A DNA stretch of 64,000 nucleotides from a virus (IMGVR_UViG_3300010885_022465:1-64000); one strand, 5' to 3'. Positions 7,244 to 15,366 are shown, numbered from the stretch's first letter. Notes: generated from the letters alone by a model not told the origin. Numbers and translations: made by a program.

Positions 7244-7723
7244 ATGAAAGCAAGTATCAAAACATTACAAAGTGCAAACAATGCGTTGAAAGCTGAAAAT
7301 AAAAGTTTCAGTGGTGCACTTAATGACATTAAAAAGTTCTACACAAAAGAGGACAAAGTAATGGCAAAAGTTTTATTTCCCGAAAAATTCTCTAAAGAGT
7401 GGGAACAAAAAGCATGTAGTTATTTGAGTGAAAAACCACAATTACCTACAAAAAACAACCCAAACGGGTTAAGTAAAAAACAACTATACCTAAATTCTGA
7501 AAAATACAGATTAGAGTTATTGAGAGAAGAATTTGAGGCACACGCAATGTTTGAAACGCATAGAGACGAACAAGACGTGGAACAAGCTGAAAAATTAGCT
7601 CAAAAAATTACCAATGAAATATTAGAAAGTGCAGTGTACAAGGACTTCCTTAAAACGAAGAGATACAACTTCTCTCCGTATGCAGTGGGAATGCTAGCAC
7701 ACGCTATGCAAAACAAAAAATAA
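7244..7723 (+). CDS. Hypothetical early protein (159 aa)
   Basis: First gene of the rightward early block, behind the control region and an AATTATATATCATG leader. It is Lys/Glu-rich and helical with a likely coiled N-terminus (residues 1-35). The position suggests an early host-takeover or regulatory protein, but no domain is recognised. Its stop codon overlaps the start of the tRNA-like hairpin at 7722. Confidence 0.7.
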   Translation: MKASIKTLQSANNALKAENKSFSGALNDIKKFYTKEDKVMAKVLFPEKFSKEWEQKACSYLSEKPQLPTKNNPNGLSKKQLYLNSEKYRLELLREEFEAHAMFETHRDEQDVEQAEKLAQKITNEILESAVYKDFLKTKRYNFSPYAVGMLAHAMQNKK

Positions 7724-7765
7724 GTAAGACGGTCTAACGAGGGGGTTCGACTCCCCCTCTTACTT
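7722..7765 (+). ncRNA. tRNA-like acceptor/T-arm minihelix
   Basis: An 8-bp stem AAGTAAGA/TCTTACTT (7722-7729/7758-7765) stacks on a 5-bp stem GGGGG/CCCCC (7741-7745/7753-7757) closed by TTCGACT, a 7-nt loop that fits the tRNA T-loop consensus TTCRANY. Only 11 nt (CGGTCTAACGA) replace the D and anticodon arms, so it looks like a tRNA with its middle deleted. No CCA is encoded. It overlaps the stop of the 159-aa gene and may mark its mRNA 3' end through RNase P/Z or act as a tRNA mimic. A chance GC hairpin is possible but less likely given the loop. Confidence 0.5.
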
Positions 7766-7786
7766 CTAATCATTAAATTATACAAC

Positions 7787-8035
7787 ATGAAAAAGTATGC
7801 AGGAATGTTATTCTGCATGGCGTTATTGTCATGCAGTAAACAAAAAGTAATGTACAAATATGAGTACACTACACCAAAAAGTGTAGAAATAGGTGTAAAA
7901 AGTTCGCATCTAGGTGACTACGACCACATGACAAGTGGACAATTGGAGGCAGAAAGACTGCACCAAAGAAAATTAGTAAGTATAAACTTTCACGAAGTAG
8001 TGTTACATGACACTATGTACGTGTACAATTATTAA
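7787..8035 (+). CDS. Putative small lipoprotein (82 aa)
   Basis: The N-terminus MKKYAGMLFCMALLSCSK is a signal sequence ending in a lipobox (LLSC, Cys16). The mature part is polar. It would be anchored in the host envelope; phage lipoproteins made early can block superinfection, but that role is inferred only from location and type. Confidence 0.6.
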   Translation: MKKYAGMLFCMALLSCSKQKVMYKYEYTTPKSVEIGVKSSHLGDYDHMTSGQLEAERLHQRKLVSINFHEVVLHDTMYVYNY

Positions 8036-8039
8036 AATT

Positions 8040-8228
8040 ATGGGAATGGTAGTAGCAAAAGTATTACTAGGTACAATGGGAGTATTGTTCCTAATGGCAT
8101 TAATTGCGTATGTATGCAATGAAATAGATAAAGACCTAGCGACAAAACGTCGCTTGAAAAAGTGGAAGAAGTCACAAGAGCCACGTGTGATAATAGATAA
8201 TGAGTGGGTAAAATGGACACAAAAATAA
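8040..8228 (+). CDS. Putative single-pass membrane protein (62 aa)
   Basis: The ATG at 8040 follows an AAATT leader and begins MGMVVAKVLLGTMGVL; an upstream start at 8007 would only add residues overlapping the lipoprotein gene. One transmembrane helix (about residues 3-24) is followed by a strongly basic tail (KRRLKKWKK), suggesting a cytoplasmic C-terminus. It pairs with the lipoprotein upstream as possible envelope modifiers. Confidence 0.55.
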   Translation: MGMVVAKVLLGTMGVLFLMALIAYVCNEIDKDLATKRRLKKWKKSQEPRVIIDNEWVKWTQK

Positions 8229-8234
8229 ATAATC

Positions 8235-8447
8235 ATGAAACTATACAATGTAATAGCAAAAATAGATTCGACTGTCGCTATCTATGAAAAAGTAACAACT
8301 GCAGATTGGAGTAAGTACTCAGAAACAGAAAAACAAATTGCGTTGAAGTATATAAACATACCTATCAACACGATAGAACTATTGAAATACGTACGAAATG
8401 CGTATCATCAGAATATAAAGAAATGGAGTAAAATAACTATTAAATAG
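8235..8447 (+). CDS. Hypothetical protein (70 aa)
   Basis: Small Lys/Ile/Tyr-rich helical protein of the early block, separated by 6 nt from the preceding gene. No motif recognised. Confidence 0.5.
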   Translation: MKLYNVIAKIDSTVAIYEKVTTADWSKYSETEKQIALKYINIPINTIELLKYVRNAYHQNIKKWSKITIK

Positions 8448-8454
8448 TAAAGTC

Positions 8455-8943
8455 ATGGAAATTAAGAAAATGTCAGGGAGATACGTGCGTATTGCTCCCG
8501 AGTATATTACTCATGAAACACGTGAGTACGTTGAATTAGAGGATGGGAATACCTCATGTAGATTCGAAGATACAACTGACAAAGATTGGGAAGAGTTTTG
8601 CAAATATCACAGGAGCAAACCATATAAAGAAGAATGCGTATACGTAAATCGTAATGGAGCATGCTTTAGTGACCCATACGAAGTATTCAAAGTAGTTGAC
8701 GAGTTTTATGGTATAGATATGTTTAGGCATACAGGTAATAATCCGTTCACAATAAACGAAGAGACGTTACTCAATGATTGTAAACACCAACTAATCATAG
8801 GAAATTATGGTAGCACTTGGTCTGCTGACTATTTCGAGGTAGTTAAAAAAGTAGAAGAGACAAACATAGAGCATCTACCTATGGGTGTAGTTCAAGAAAT
8901 CAAAACAATCTCGTGGGTGCGAGATGAAGAGTTTTATCAATAA
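8455..8943 (+). CDS. Hypothetical protein (162 aa)
   Basis: Acidic, soluble protein with many aromatic residues, no signal or membrane helix and no recognised fold. It is part of the densely packed early block, 7 nt after the previous gene. Its size and composition fit a host-interacting early protein, but nothing in the sequence gives a function. Confidence 0.6.
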   Translation: MEIKKMSGRYVRIAPEYITHETREYVELEDGNTSCRFEDTTDKDWEEFCKYHRSKPYKEECVYVNRNGACFSDPYEVFKVVDEFYGIDMFRHTGNNPFTINEETLLNDCKHQLIIGNYGSTWSADYFEVVKKVEETNIEHLPMGVVQEIKTISWVRDEEFYQ

Positions 8944-8966
8944 CCAATCACTATGACAATAAAAAA

Positions 8967-9233
8967 ATGGAAAGGCAAAGGTGGACAATGGAAGAACTCA
9001 ATGCATGGGATGCAGAGGGGTTCACGGAACAACAAATAATGGCTATATGTAAAGAGATATATCCCGTCGGAGAATTTGCTGCGGGTACATACGGCGGGTA
9101 TGTAGCTCAATTAGAGCCACAAACATGGATAGGTGACCCTTTCAGACTGTTTGTAACAACAGGGCAAGGTCTATGTTACGACATAGAAAAAGAAGTAGGA
9201 TACAGGTTTCAAAGACCTTATTATATGTTGTAA
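8967..9233 (+). CDS. Hypothetical protein (88 aa)
   Basis: Starts MERQRWTMEELNAWDAEGF; the acidic N-terminal helix is followed by a Gly-rich beta-like half ending RPYYML. A competing ATG at 8953 in another frame has the TAATCACTATnATG-type leader but yields only 28 residues, so translation here may be complex. No family recognised. Confidence 0.55.
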   Translation: MERQRWTMEELNAWDAEGFTEQQIMAICKEIYPVGEFAAGTYGGYVAQLEPQTWIGDPFRLFVTTGQGLCYDIEKEVGYRFQRPYYML

Positions 9234-9243
9234 ATTATAAATC

Positions 9244-9411
9244 ATGAGTACATACAAAGCAAGGGTAGGCAGTATCACCCTGTATGTTGTCGCTGAAGGA
9301 ATAGCAGACGCGTATAAAAGAGTAGAGCCGTATTATAGAGGGCAAACAATCGTCATTACATCCACGAGAAAGAGATGTGTAAAACAAAAACCATTATTCA
9401 CATGGAACTAA
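9244..9411 (+). CDS. Hypothetical protein (55 aa)
   Basis: The ATG at 9244 follows the recurrent AAATTATAAATC leader. The 55-residue product (MSTYKARVGSITLYVV...) is basic at the C-terminus (STRKRCVKQK). The stop overlaps the next frame, as expected in a compact operon. Function unknown. Confidence 0.5.
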   Translation: MSTYKARVGSITLYVVAEGIADAYKRVEPYYRGQTIVITSTRKRCVKQKPLFTWN

Positions 9412-9488
9412 ATGTAAATGAATTAATGTACGAACATGGGTACATAGATTACCTTACGTACTTAAAGAATCAACAAAGTGGTAAGTAG
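9402..9488 (+). CDS. Putative micro-ORF (28 aa)
   Basis: MELNVNELMYEHGYIDYLTY..., overlapping the end of the previous gene and the start of the next. Plausible only because of tight chaining of the starts and stops; it may be non-functional. Confidence 0.3.
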   Translation: MELNVNELMYEHGYIDYLTYLKNQQSGK

Positions 9489-9561
9489 AATATTATTGGA
9501 CTTAGTCCTATTATTAATCATGGGTTTGTCAGCTACCCTTATAGGCTGTATCATTATTTAA
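9478..9561 (+). CDS. Putative membrane micropeptide (27 aa)
   Basis: A GTG-started frame giving one hydrophobic helix (RILLDLVLLLIMGLSATLIG) just before the amidoligase gene. One of several tiny membrane peptides in this phage; translation is uncertain. Confidence 0.3.
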   Translation: MVSRILLDLVLLLIMGLSATLIGCIII

Positions 9562-9574
9562 TAAATTATATATT

Positions 9575-11056
9575 ATGGAAAAAACTTGGTTAGGCAGCGA
9601 GATGCTGCTATGGATTGCAGACAAATCAATTCAAAAATCGTTTGTTGCTCAGTGTAGAAGCACTGCAATGGATAGAAGTTATCAGTCTTTTCATGACCTT
9701 ATTAACTCCAATCTTACATGGGCAACTACAGTAGAGGGTGGAGAGTTTTGGAGAGACATGTCACGAAGAAATGACACACCCGACTATGTAAATATTGACG
9801 GTGAACAAGTACATATATCTTTAGTGGTAGAGTTCTCAGAGCATTCAAGAAGAGCAGGCGAGAGAACGCATATAGGTGACCTTTCTTGCGCTGAATGTAT
9901 AGAGTTAGGCGAATGGTTTGAGTTAGACGAACTAGAGTCTGTAGTTGATAGATACGGAAATCATCAAAGCTATATATCTTCTCACTGGTTAGAGGACGGC
10001 GACGGAGATTACGTAATTACAATCGAAGGAGATTATATACACAGAAACGACGCTATATCAGCACAAGCTAATGATAAAGAGGCGTTTTACCCTTCAAGAA
10101 ACAGAGGCGAATGCGTTAAGTCCGACAGAGATGACAGATGGTTTACTAGTCCAAGAGTCGCTAATGATTTTGACTACTATTGGCGTGACCACGTTCAAGA
10201 TTACATCCACCTTGATGAAGATGATTTTAACGAGCCTGAAGAAGAAGATTCAGAAGATGCTAGAGAATACAACGCAGGATACCACAACCTTAATAGGACA
10301 TGGAAAACACCTACCGCAACAAAATTCACTGTAGGCTTTGAGATAGAGAAAGAGGATAACGAGCTAGCGTGTAGGTATCACTATCAGGACTTGTATAATC
10401 GCACACAATGGTGCAAGGAACGTGACGGCTCACTAGATGACAATTCAGGCTATGAGTTAGTATCACCTGTACTTGATTTATTCACTAATCAGCTAGAGGT
10501 AGAGCTTAAAGACGAGGCTATTCGTGAGCTAATCAATGCCGAGTACTGCACATCAACATGCGGTGGTCACATCAATCTAGGTTCAAGCGAGTATTCTCCC
10601 GAAGAATTGTTCGAGGGTATGTCTGCTTTCTATCCTTTATTGTATGCAATGTATCCTTACAGAATTAGTAAGAATTATAGCAAGGCAAAAAAGAAACATG
10701 AGTACTACCAAAAAGAAAAGTATTCTGCTATCTATATGCGTGACCAAGTATTAGAGTTCAGAATCTTTTCAGGTGTTAAGAATGTAGAGCAACTTGTTTG
10801 GAGACGTGACTTGATTCGCATATTCTGCGACAACATCAACAAGTCAGAGTCAGACGTACTACGTATGCTTATCGAGCATCGTAGCAAATTGTACAAACAC
10901 TTACGCAAAGTGTACAGCCAAGAGACTTTGATTGACAAGACTGAATTGTTTATCAATCACGTTCGTGAATGGAACAACAAAAAGTTGCCTGCAATTGACC
11001 GCGAGCAACTTAAGAGAGACAAAATCATCGACAACAATGCAGATAAAGCTGCTTAA
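9575..11056 (+). CDS. Amidoligase (COOH-NH2 ligase type 2, glutamine-synthetase fold)
   Basis: The second half shows the ordered motifs of the Amidoligase_2 family: GFEIEKE (254-260), ERDGS (282-286), YELVSP (293-298), CGGHINLG (329-336) and LEFRIFSG (393-400). The family uses ATP to join a carboxylate to an amine, giving amide or peptide bonds. The N-terminal 250 residues are a separate region with a TTVEGGEFW motif (51-59), two Cys (C105, C108) and an acidic linker, and may recognise the substrate. The next gene encodes a glutamine-hydrolysing amidotransferase that could feed ammonia to it. Substrate unknown: candidates are host envelope peptides, a protein side chain or a small metabolite. 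Confidence 0.8.
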   Translation: MEKTWLGSEMLLWIADKSIQKSFVAQCRSTAMDRSYQSFHDLINSNLTWATTVEGGEFWRDMSRRNDTPDYVNIDGEQVHISLVVEFSEHSRRAGERTHIGDLSCAECIELGEWFELDELESVVDRYGNHQSYISSHWLEDGDGDYVITIEGDYIHRNDAISAQANDKEAFYPSRNRGECVKSDRDDRWFTSPRVANDFDYYWRDHVQDYIHLDEDDFNEPEEEDSEDAREYNAGYHNLNRTWKTPTATKFTVGFEIEKEDNELACRYHYQDLYNRTQWCKERDGSLDDNSGYELVSPVLDLFTNQLEVELKDEAIRELINAEYCTSTCGGHINLGSSEYSPEELFEGMSAFYPLLYAMYPYRISKNYSKAKKKHEYYQKEKYSAIYMRDQVLEFRIFSGVKNVEQLVWRRDLIRIFCDNINKSESDVLRMLIEHRSKLYKHLRKVYSQETLIDKTELFINHVREWNNKKLPAIDREQLKRDKIIDNNADKAA

Positions 11057-11086
11057 TTAAATTATAAACTATTAAAATTAAATATC

Positions 11087-12052
11087 ATGTGTATAGCAAT
11101 AATGAATGGATTCAAAACGACACTCAAAAAGGATTGGGTTCGTAACTCTTGGGAAAACAATGGCGATGGCGCAGGTCTGCTATGGGTAAACGACGGCAAG
11201 TTAGAAATCTTTAAAGAGATGACTACGTTCGACACGTACTACAATAAGTATATAGAAGTACGCAAAGAGTTTCCAAAAAGTAATATATTACTACACTTCC
11301 GTATCTCAACACACGGCAAGATTAACTCGACCAACTGTCATCCTTTCTTGGTTGATAAGACTATGGGATTCATACATAATGGTATGATTCACCAAGTAGA
11401 ACGCAACACAGAATTCAGTGACACGTACATGTTCAACGAGCTTATCCTTAAGAAGTTACCAAAAGGATTCGAGAAGAATGTTGCAATGCAAGAGTTGTTA
11501 CATAGCTACATCGACAGCAGTAAGTTAGTGTTCTTAAGTAACAAGAACGAGCCTACGATTATCAACGAAGAAGCAGGTCACTGGGTAGGTGACACGTGGT
11601 TCAGTAACTCATCATACAAACAGGTTAACTCATGGGTTGACTACGGAGGGACAAAGAAATCAAAGTCAGCAGTTGGCTATGCCTCTCAAGGTTGGTACGG
11701 AGGCACAAGCTATGCTACGTCATGGGATAAAACAAGTACATATACATCTAATGCTTATGTTGATGCTAAGATTACAAGTCACACATGTACAGGTTGCAAA
11801 GATTATCTATATGAAGATGAGGTACTTGACGGTATGTGTTCGTACTGCATTGAGGAAGCGGCAATGCACGAATTGGAAGACGTTAAAGAGTACTCGATAG
11901 CTGATGACTTAACTACGTATGAATGTCAATGCGACGGCTGCGACTCATTAAAGATTACAAAATGGAACGTTGCTTACTCTGCATCATTATGCAAGACTTG
12001 CGACGACTCATTAATAGAGACGGAACAAGAACTTTACCCAAAGTACTACTAA
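11087..12052 (+). CDS. Class-II glutamine amidotransferase with C-terminal zinc ribbons
   Basis: The protein starts MC, so removal of Met exposes the catalytic N-terminal Cys. The usual N-terminal-nucleophile signature follows: HFRISTHG (70-77), a CHPF motif (84-87), HNG oxyanion segment (97-99) and SDTYM (111-115), closely matching GlmS/PurF-type glutaminase domains. These domains release ammonia from glutamine for a partner synthase, here presumably the amidoligase 30 nt upstream. The last ~90 residues add two zinc-ribbon-like cysteine clusters (CTGC...CSYC and CQCDGC...CKTC), unusual for this family, perhaps for partner or nucleic-acid binding. It has a long AT-rich leader. Confidence 0.85.
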   Translation: MCIAIMNGFKTTLKKDWVRNSWENNGDGAGLLWVNDGKLEIFKEMTTFDTYYNKYIEVRKEFPKSNILLHFRISTHGKINSTNCHPFLVDKTMGFIHNGMIHQVERNTEFSDTYMFNELILKKLPKGFEKNVAMQELLHSYIDSSKLVFLSNKNEPTIINEEAGHWVGDTWFSNSSYKQVNSWVDYGGTKKSKSAVGYASQGWYGGTSYATSWDKTSTYTSNAYVDAKITSHTCTGCKDYLYEDEVLDGMCSYCIEEAAMHELEDVKEYSIADDLTTYECQCDGCDSLKITKWNVAYSASLCKTCDDSLIETEQELYPKYY

Positions 12053-12066
12053 TCAATCACTATCAC

Positions 12067-12126
12067 ATGTTAAAATTAGAGTACTTCATCATAGCTGCAA
12101 TACTTTTATTATTGTGGTTTTTATAA
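12067..12126 (+). CDS. Putative 19-aa membrane peptide
   Basis: ATG at 12067 after an AATCACTATCAC leader gives MLKLEYFIIAAILLLLWFL, a single hydrophobic helix, directly before a UUCG hairpin. The leader resembles those of larger genes here, which supports translation, but the peptide is very short. Confidence 0.35.
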   Translation: MLKLEYFIIAAILLLLWFL

Positions 12127-12131
12127 AACAC

Positions 12132-12156
12132 GGCAGGGCTTCGGCTCTGCCTTATT
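12132..12156 (+). terminator. UUCG-capped hairpin, probable terminator or mRNA processing site
   Basis: GGCAGGGC/GCTCTGCC (12132-12139/12144-12151) pairs with one wobble around a TTCG tetraloop and is followed by TTATT. The U-run is weak, so termination may be partial. Confidence 0.65.
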
Positions 12157-12165
12157 AAACTAACT

Positions 12166-12453
12166 ATGAGTTTATATACAGACTACAGAGACGAAATATT
12201 ATCATTACTAAACAATCACGACTGGGGTATAGGATGCAATAAAATGCCCGATATGGATATAATTGGTCAGTTTGAATTGGAAATTGATATGCTAACAGAA
12301 GGCAAGCTACTTAACTACATTAAAACTCTTGGAGAGACTACGGAAAACTATACAGACAAAGTTTCTTTCTATGAGAATGTAATTACAAAATACTGCCAAC
12401 ATAAGATTAAAACTGAAGAAAGTTTAAAGTTTTATTTTCAATTTTATTTTTAA
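12166..12453 (+). CDS. Hypothetical protein (95 aa)
   Basis: Acidic, helical protein starting 10 nt after the UUCG hairpin. No domain recognised. It may be the last gene of the amidoligase segment or the first of a new unit. Confidence 0.55.
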   Translation: MSLYTDYRDEILSLLNNHDWGIGCNKMPDMDIIGQFELEIDMLTEGKLLNYIKTLGETTENYTDKVSFYENVITKYCQHKIKTEESLKFYFQFYF

Positions 12454-12483
12454 TATTAATATTAATTTCTTAACTTTACACCT

Positions 12484-12705
12484 ATGTTTACAGAGAAAGA
12501 GTTGACCACTTTAAGCGAGCAAGGGCTCGAAATGAGAGTACGAACAAGCTACTACATTGTGCCTGCTGGGTGCAGTGATTTAGATGAGTACGCAATGCAT
12601 GAATCAGTTAATTCCCCTAATGATTTAGAGGTAGCTGCCATGCGAGTAATTAACAAAATGAATATCCTATTAAATGAGGATGAATATAAACGACAATGCG
12701 AGTAA
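12484..12705 (+). CDS. Hypothetical protein (73 aa)
   Basis: Small acidic protein whose ATG lies 5 nt after TAACTTTA (12471-12478), one base off the -7 consensus, so a leaderless transcript is possible. It overlaps the start of the HTH gene at 12696. No family recognised. Confidence 0.55.
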   Translation: MFTEKELTTLSEQGLEMRVRTSYYIVPAGCSDLDEYAMHESVNSPNDLEVAAMRVINKMNILLNEDEYKRQCE

Positions 12706-12953
12706 GACAAAATGTAAAAGGAATCAAAGACCTAATGGGTCAGTTAACTCAGTCTGAGTTAGCTAAAGAATTAATAGACAGAGAAGCTAGTGGCAATTGG
12801 TATTCTCACATGAATGTAAGTAATCTTATTCATGGTGTTACCATACCTAGAAACCCGTCTGTACTATTAGTACTAGCAGACATCTTTGAGGTGTCTATTG
12901 AAGAAATGATTAATAGATATAGTTATGAGGAAAGTAATAGCAGTAAGGTTTGA
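12696..12953 (+). CDS. XRE/Cro-type helix-turn-helix regulator
   Basis: An 85-residue Cro/C1-like domain: GQLTQSELAKEL is the first HTH helix, followed by HMNVSNLIHG and a hydrophobic helix LVLADIFEVSIEEMI, the usual five-helix pattern. Such proteins bind palindromic operators; the palindromes at 6938 and 7190 are candidate targets. It overlaps the genes on both sides and so is made with them. Confidence 0.75.
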   Translation: MRVRQNVKGIKDLMGQLTQSELAKELIDREASGNWYSHMNVSNLIHGVTIPRNPSVLLVLADIFEVSIEEMINRYSYEESNSSKV

Positions 12954-13362
12954 CGGAGTACTAGGAAGAAGTGCTTCATCAATTACTCCAGGCAAGGTGT
13001 ATCCTTTGGTAGTTCCCGTTTACGAAAATGTTCCATACGGAAGGGCTATGCTTAATGGATGTGAGATAACCGTTACGTTTAATAGGGAATCAGCTCATCT
13101 TGGAGGTAAAAAATGGACATTGATATACGAAGATGTAGGAACAATCATAATCTCCAACGAGAACACAATGTTTCTGACGGACTTAACGCTTGGTAAAGAG
13201 TATAAGATAGAAGGGATGGACGATGAAATAGTAAAGATTAAAAATGACGCTCAGACTGAGGTGCATTTAAAAATTAATTCACGCGTAACATTTTACATAA
13301 TAATAAATAATCAAGTAATAAATAATAAAAAGTATGAACACACAAGAACTACAACAGCTTAA
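12925..13362 (+). CDS. Hypothetical protein (145 aa)
   Basis: Beta-rich soluble protein starting MRKVIAVRFDGV, overlapping both the XRE gene and the ERF gene. The N-terminal third (TPGKVYPLVVPVYENV) resembles small phage beta-barrel or SH3-like proteins, but no family can be named. Confidence 0.55.
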   Translation: MRKVIAVRFDGVLGRSASSITPGKVYPLVVPVYENVPYGRAMLNGCEITVTFNRESAHLGGKKWTLIYEDVGTIIISNENTMFLTDLTLGKEYKIEGMDDEIVKIKNDAQTEVHLKINSRVTFYIIINNQVINNKKYEHTRTTTA

Positions 13363-13945
13363 CATTTATCAAAAGCTACACCTAATCCAAGAAAAAATTA
13401 TTGGATTAAAGAAAGACAAGAAGTCTTTTAGTTATGAGTATGTAACAGGGACTAAAATCCTAGGGTTTATAAAGCCCCTAATGAATGAGCTAGGACTACT
13501 GCTCAAGCAAGAGGTAGTATCTATAGAGAATACTCGTATGGATTATCAAGCAAAGAACGGAGCTAAGACAGAGGTGCTATCAAAAGTAATGATGAAGTTC
13601 ACATGGATAGACGTTATGACGGGTGAAATGGATGAGAATTCATTTGGTGCTAATGGTCAGAATGACTTCGAGAAAGGTTTGGGTTCAGCCTTAACGTATG
13701 CCGAGCGATACTTCTTACTTAAGTATTTCCATATTGCTACAGACGAGGATGATATAGACAACCCTGAAAGACGTACATCTGCACCAGTTATACCTGCGTT
13801 CGCTGAAGAAAGAATAAGCAAGGCTATCACAGCTAATGCCGAGCAAAGTGTTCTCGACGGCAACGGAACTAAATGGAACTTAACTGCAGAACAAATTGTA
13901 ACATTGCAAAATTCAATTAAAGAAAAAGCAGATGAATCCAAATGA
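13334..13945 (+). CDS. erf: ERF-family single-strand annealing recombinase
   Basis: Matches the ERF superfamily: SYEYVTGTKILGFIKPLM (33-50), a W-x-D...TGE core (91-98), GSALTYAERY (117-126) and acidic DEDDID (137-142). ERF proteins anneal complementary single strands in phage recombination and concatemer repair. The PD-(D/E)XK nuclease at 15840-16595 is a plausible exonuclease partner and the SSB at 23798 another. At 203 residues it is of normal length. The next gene overlaps its end. Confidence 0.85.
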   Translation: MNTQELQQLNIYQKLHLIQEKIIGLKKDKKSFSYEYVTGTKILGFIKPLMNELGLLLKQEVVSIENTRMDYQAKNGAKTEVLSKVMMKFTWIDVMTGEMDENSFGANGQNDFEKGLGSALTYAERYFLLKYFHIATDEDDIDNPERRTSAPVIPAFAEERISKAITANAEQSVLDGNGTKWNLTAEQIVTLQNSIKEKADESK

Positions 13946-14474
13946 CATCAAGCACGATGATTCTATAGCGATAGTTAGAATGTGCATTAAGATGAGCGAT
14001 TGTCTTAATGAATACGACGACCTAGAGTATCTTAAAAGTATCAAGAAAAACAAAAGGTATAAACATGAGATACGTCGTGCGATAAACGATTGGGGTAAAG
14101 AGATTGATGTATTTTCATCAAGATTTTTAATTCCTTTTGCTCAATCAGACGAGAAAACCTGCGTAGAACTGACTACATACTTTCGAGACTTATCAGATAG
14201 CATTAAGTTTAGAACTGAAGAAGAGACGAGTATATTACTTATCTACGCAAAGTGCGCTTCAATACTAATAGACATATCTCCAATGGAATACACTGACGAA
14301 CTTATTCAGATGGTAGTTAAGAAAACGTATGCAGTCCTTCACACTATAGAAACAAAATGGATGCAGGGCATTCAGTTAGTTACTAACGATGGCTACGACA
14401 TGAAGCAAATAATCATTGGCTTCAATCAGCTTGGTAGAAAAATAATGTATAATAAACCTACGGAAGATGAGTGA
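13932..14474 (+). CDS. Hypothetical helical protein (180 aa)
   Basis: Almost wholly alpha-helical, charged protein overlapping the ends of its neighbours. No domain recognised. Its position behind the annealing protein suggests a DNA-metabolism accessory, by context only. Confidence 0.55.
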   Translation: MNPNDIKHDDSIAIVRMCIKMSDCLNEYDDLEYLKSIKKNKRYKHEIRRAINDWGKEIDVFSSRFLIPFAQSDEKTCVELTTYFRDLSDSIKFRTEEETSILLIYAKCASILIDISPMEYTDELIQMVVKKTYAVLHTIETKWMQGIQLVTNDGYDMKQIIIGFNQLGRKIMYNKPTEDE

Positions 14475-14853
14475 TTTTAATGTTGGAGATAGAGTTGTCT
14501 GTATTGACGACTCTAAACCAAAAGATTTTAAACCTCATCACTTCCCTAATTGGGTAGTACAAGACGAGATTTACCACGTAAGAGCAATCCTAAACAACGA
14601 TGACATAGTTCCTGGTGTATTGCTTAGGGAGATTAAAAATCCTATGTTATTCATTCCTTTAATCAACGAGCTTCAAGAAGGGGCATTTAGAGAAACAAGA
14701 TTCAGCCTATTGAAGTCTGCGCAAATGATTATGGAAACTGAAGAACATTCTGCTGAAGTGTTTAAGAGGTGGAAACAAAAACAAAAACAGAAATATGAAA
14801 ACAATTACATCAACAATGCTTTTGTGGGTAGCACTCACGAGCCTAACAGCTAA
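14467..14853 (+). CDS. Hypothetical protein (128 aa), SH3-like N-terminus
   Basis: Begins MSDFNVGDRVVCIDDSK...W.V.DEIYHVRAI, a pattern common in small phage proteins with an SH3-like barrel (beta-rich, 'VGDxVVCID'). The C-terminus is a basic Lys/Gln helix that overlaps the RlpA-like gene by 59 nt. Function unknown. Confidence 0.55.
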   Translation: MSDFNVGDRVVCIDDSKPKDFKPHHFPNWVVQDEIYHVRAILNNDDIVPGVLLREIKNPMLFIPLINELQEGAFRETRFSLLKSAQMIMETEEHSAEVFKRWKQKQKQKYENNYINNAFVGSTHEPNS

Positions 14854-15142
14854 AGACGTTCACTATCACATGATTTCTTGGTATGGAAAACCATTTCATG
14901 GCAGATACACTAAGTCAGGTGAAATATTTGATATGTACAAATTAACCTGTGCATCAAATACTTACAAGTTCGGAACTAAATTAAAAGTAACAAACCCTGA
15001 GACAGGTAAAAGTGTAGTGGTAAGAGTTAACGATTCAGGAGGTTTTTCTAAGATTAAATTAGATTTATCTATGGAAGCCTTCAAGCGTATTGCAGACCTA
15101 CAAAGAGGATGCATAAAAGTAACAATTAAAGTATTAAAATAA
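14795..15142 (+). CDS. RlpA-like double-psi beta-barrel protein, secreted
   Basis: A signal-peptide-like N-terminus (residues 1-19) is followed by the RlpA/DPBB pattern: SWYG (28-31), GRYTKSGE (36-43), FGTKLKVTNPETGKSVVVRV (59-78) with Asp80, and LDLS (89-92). Glu43 and Asp80 sit where RlpA lytic transglycosylases have their catalytic acids. It would act on periplasmic peptidoglycan. Lying in the early/middle block, far from the lysis cassette, it may remodel the wall during infection rather than lyse the cell. It is followed by three small genes, two of them membrane proteins. Confidence 0.78.
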   Translation: MKTITSTMLLWVALTSLTAKDVHYHMISWYGKPFHGRYTKSGEIFDMYKLTCASNTYKFGTKLKVTNPETGKSVVVRVNDSGGFSKIKLDLSMEAFKRIADLQRGCIKVTIKVLK

Positions 15143-15147
15143 TAATT

Positions 15148-15366
15148 ATGAGTAGAATATTAGTAGAATACAATCCTGTAATGTCGCTTCGAGCGTATGA
15201 CATTATTAGAGACGCTGTAAGCCCATCAATGATAGCTGACGATGGAAGCACATGTCAATACGAAATTGATATGGTTGCCGAATGCTTAGGAGATAATGAC
15301 CTTATTGCAGATTTAAACGCAATTGACGGGTTAAGATTAGAAGGAGTAAGTTACATAGAAATTTAA
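15148..15366 (+). CDS. Hypothetical acidic protein (72 aa)
   Basis: Small acidic soluble protein directly after the RlpA-like gene. No motif recognised. Confidence 0.5.
   Translation: MSRILVEYNPVMSLRAYDIIRDAVSPSMIADDGSTCQYEIDMVAECLGDNDLIADLNAIDGLRLEGVSYIEI

Noticed and set aside
7722-7765. A complete tRNA gene or an attP site in a tRNA 3' end
   Set aside because: No D or anticodon arm exists, and the 5' acceptor strand pairs within 43 nt; no integrase is seen, so an attachment site is unlikely.
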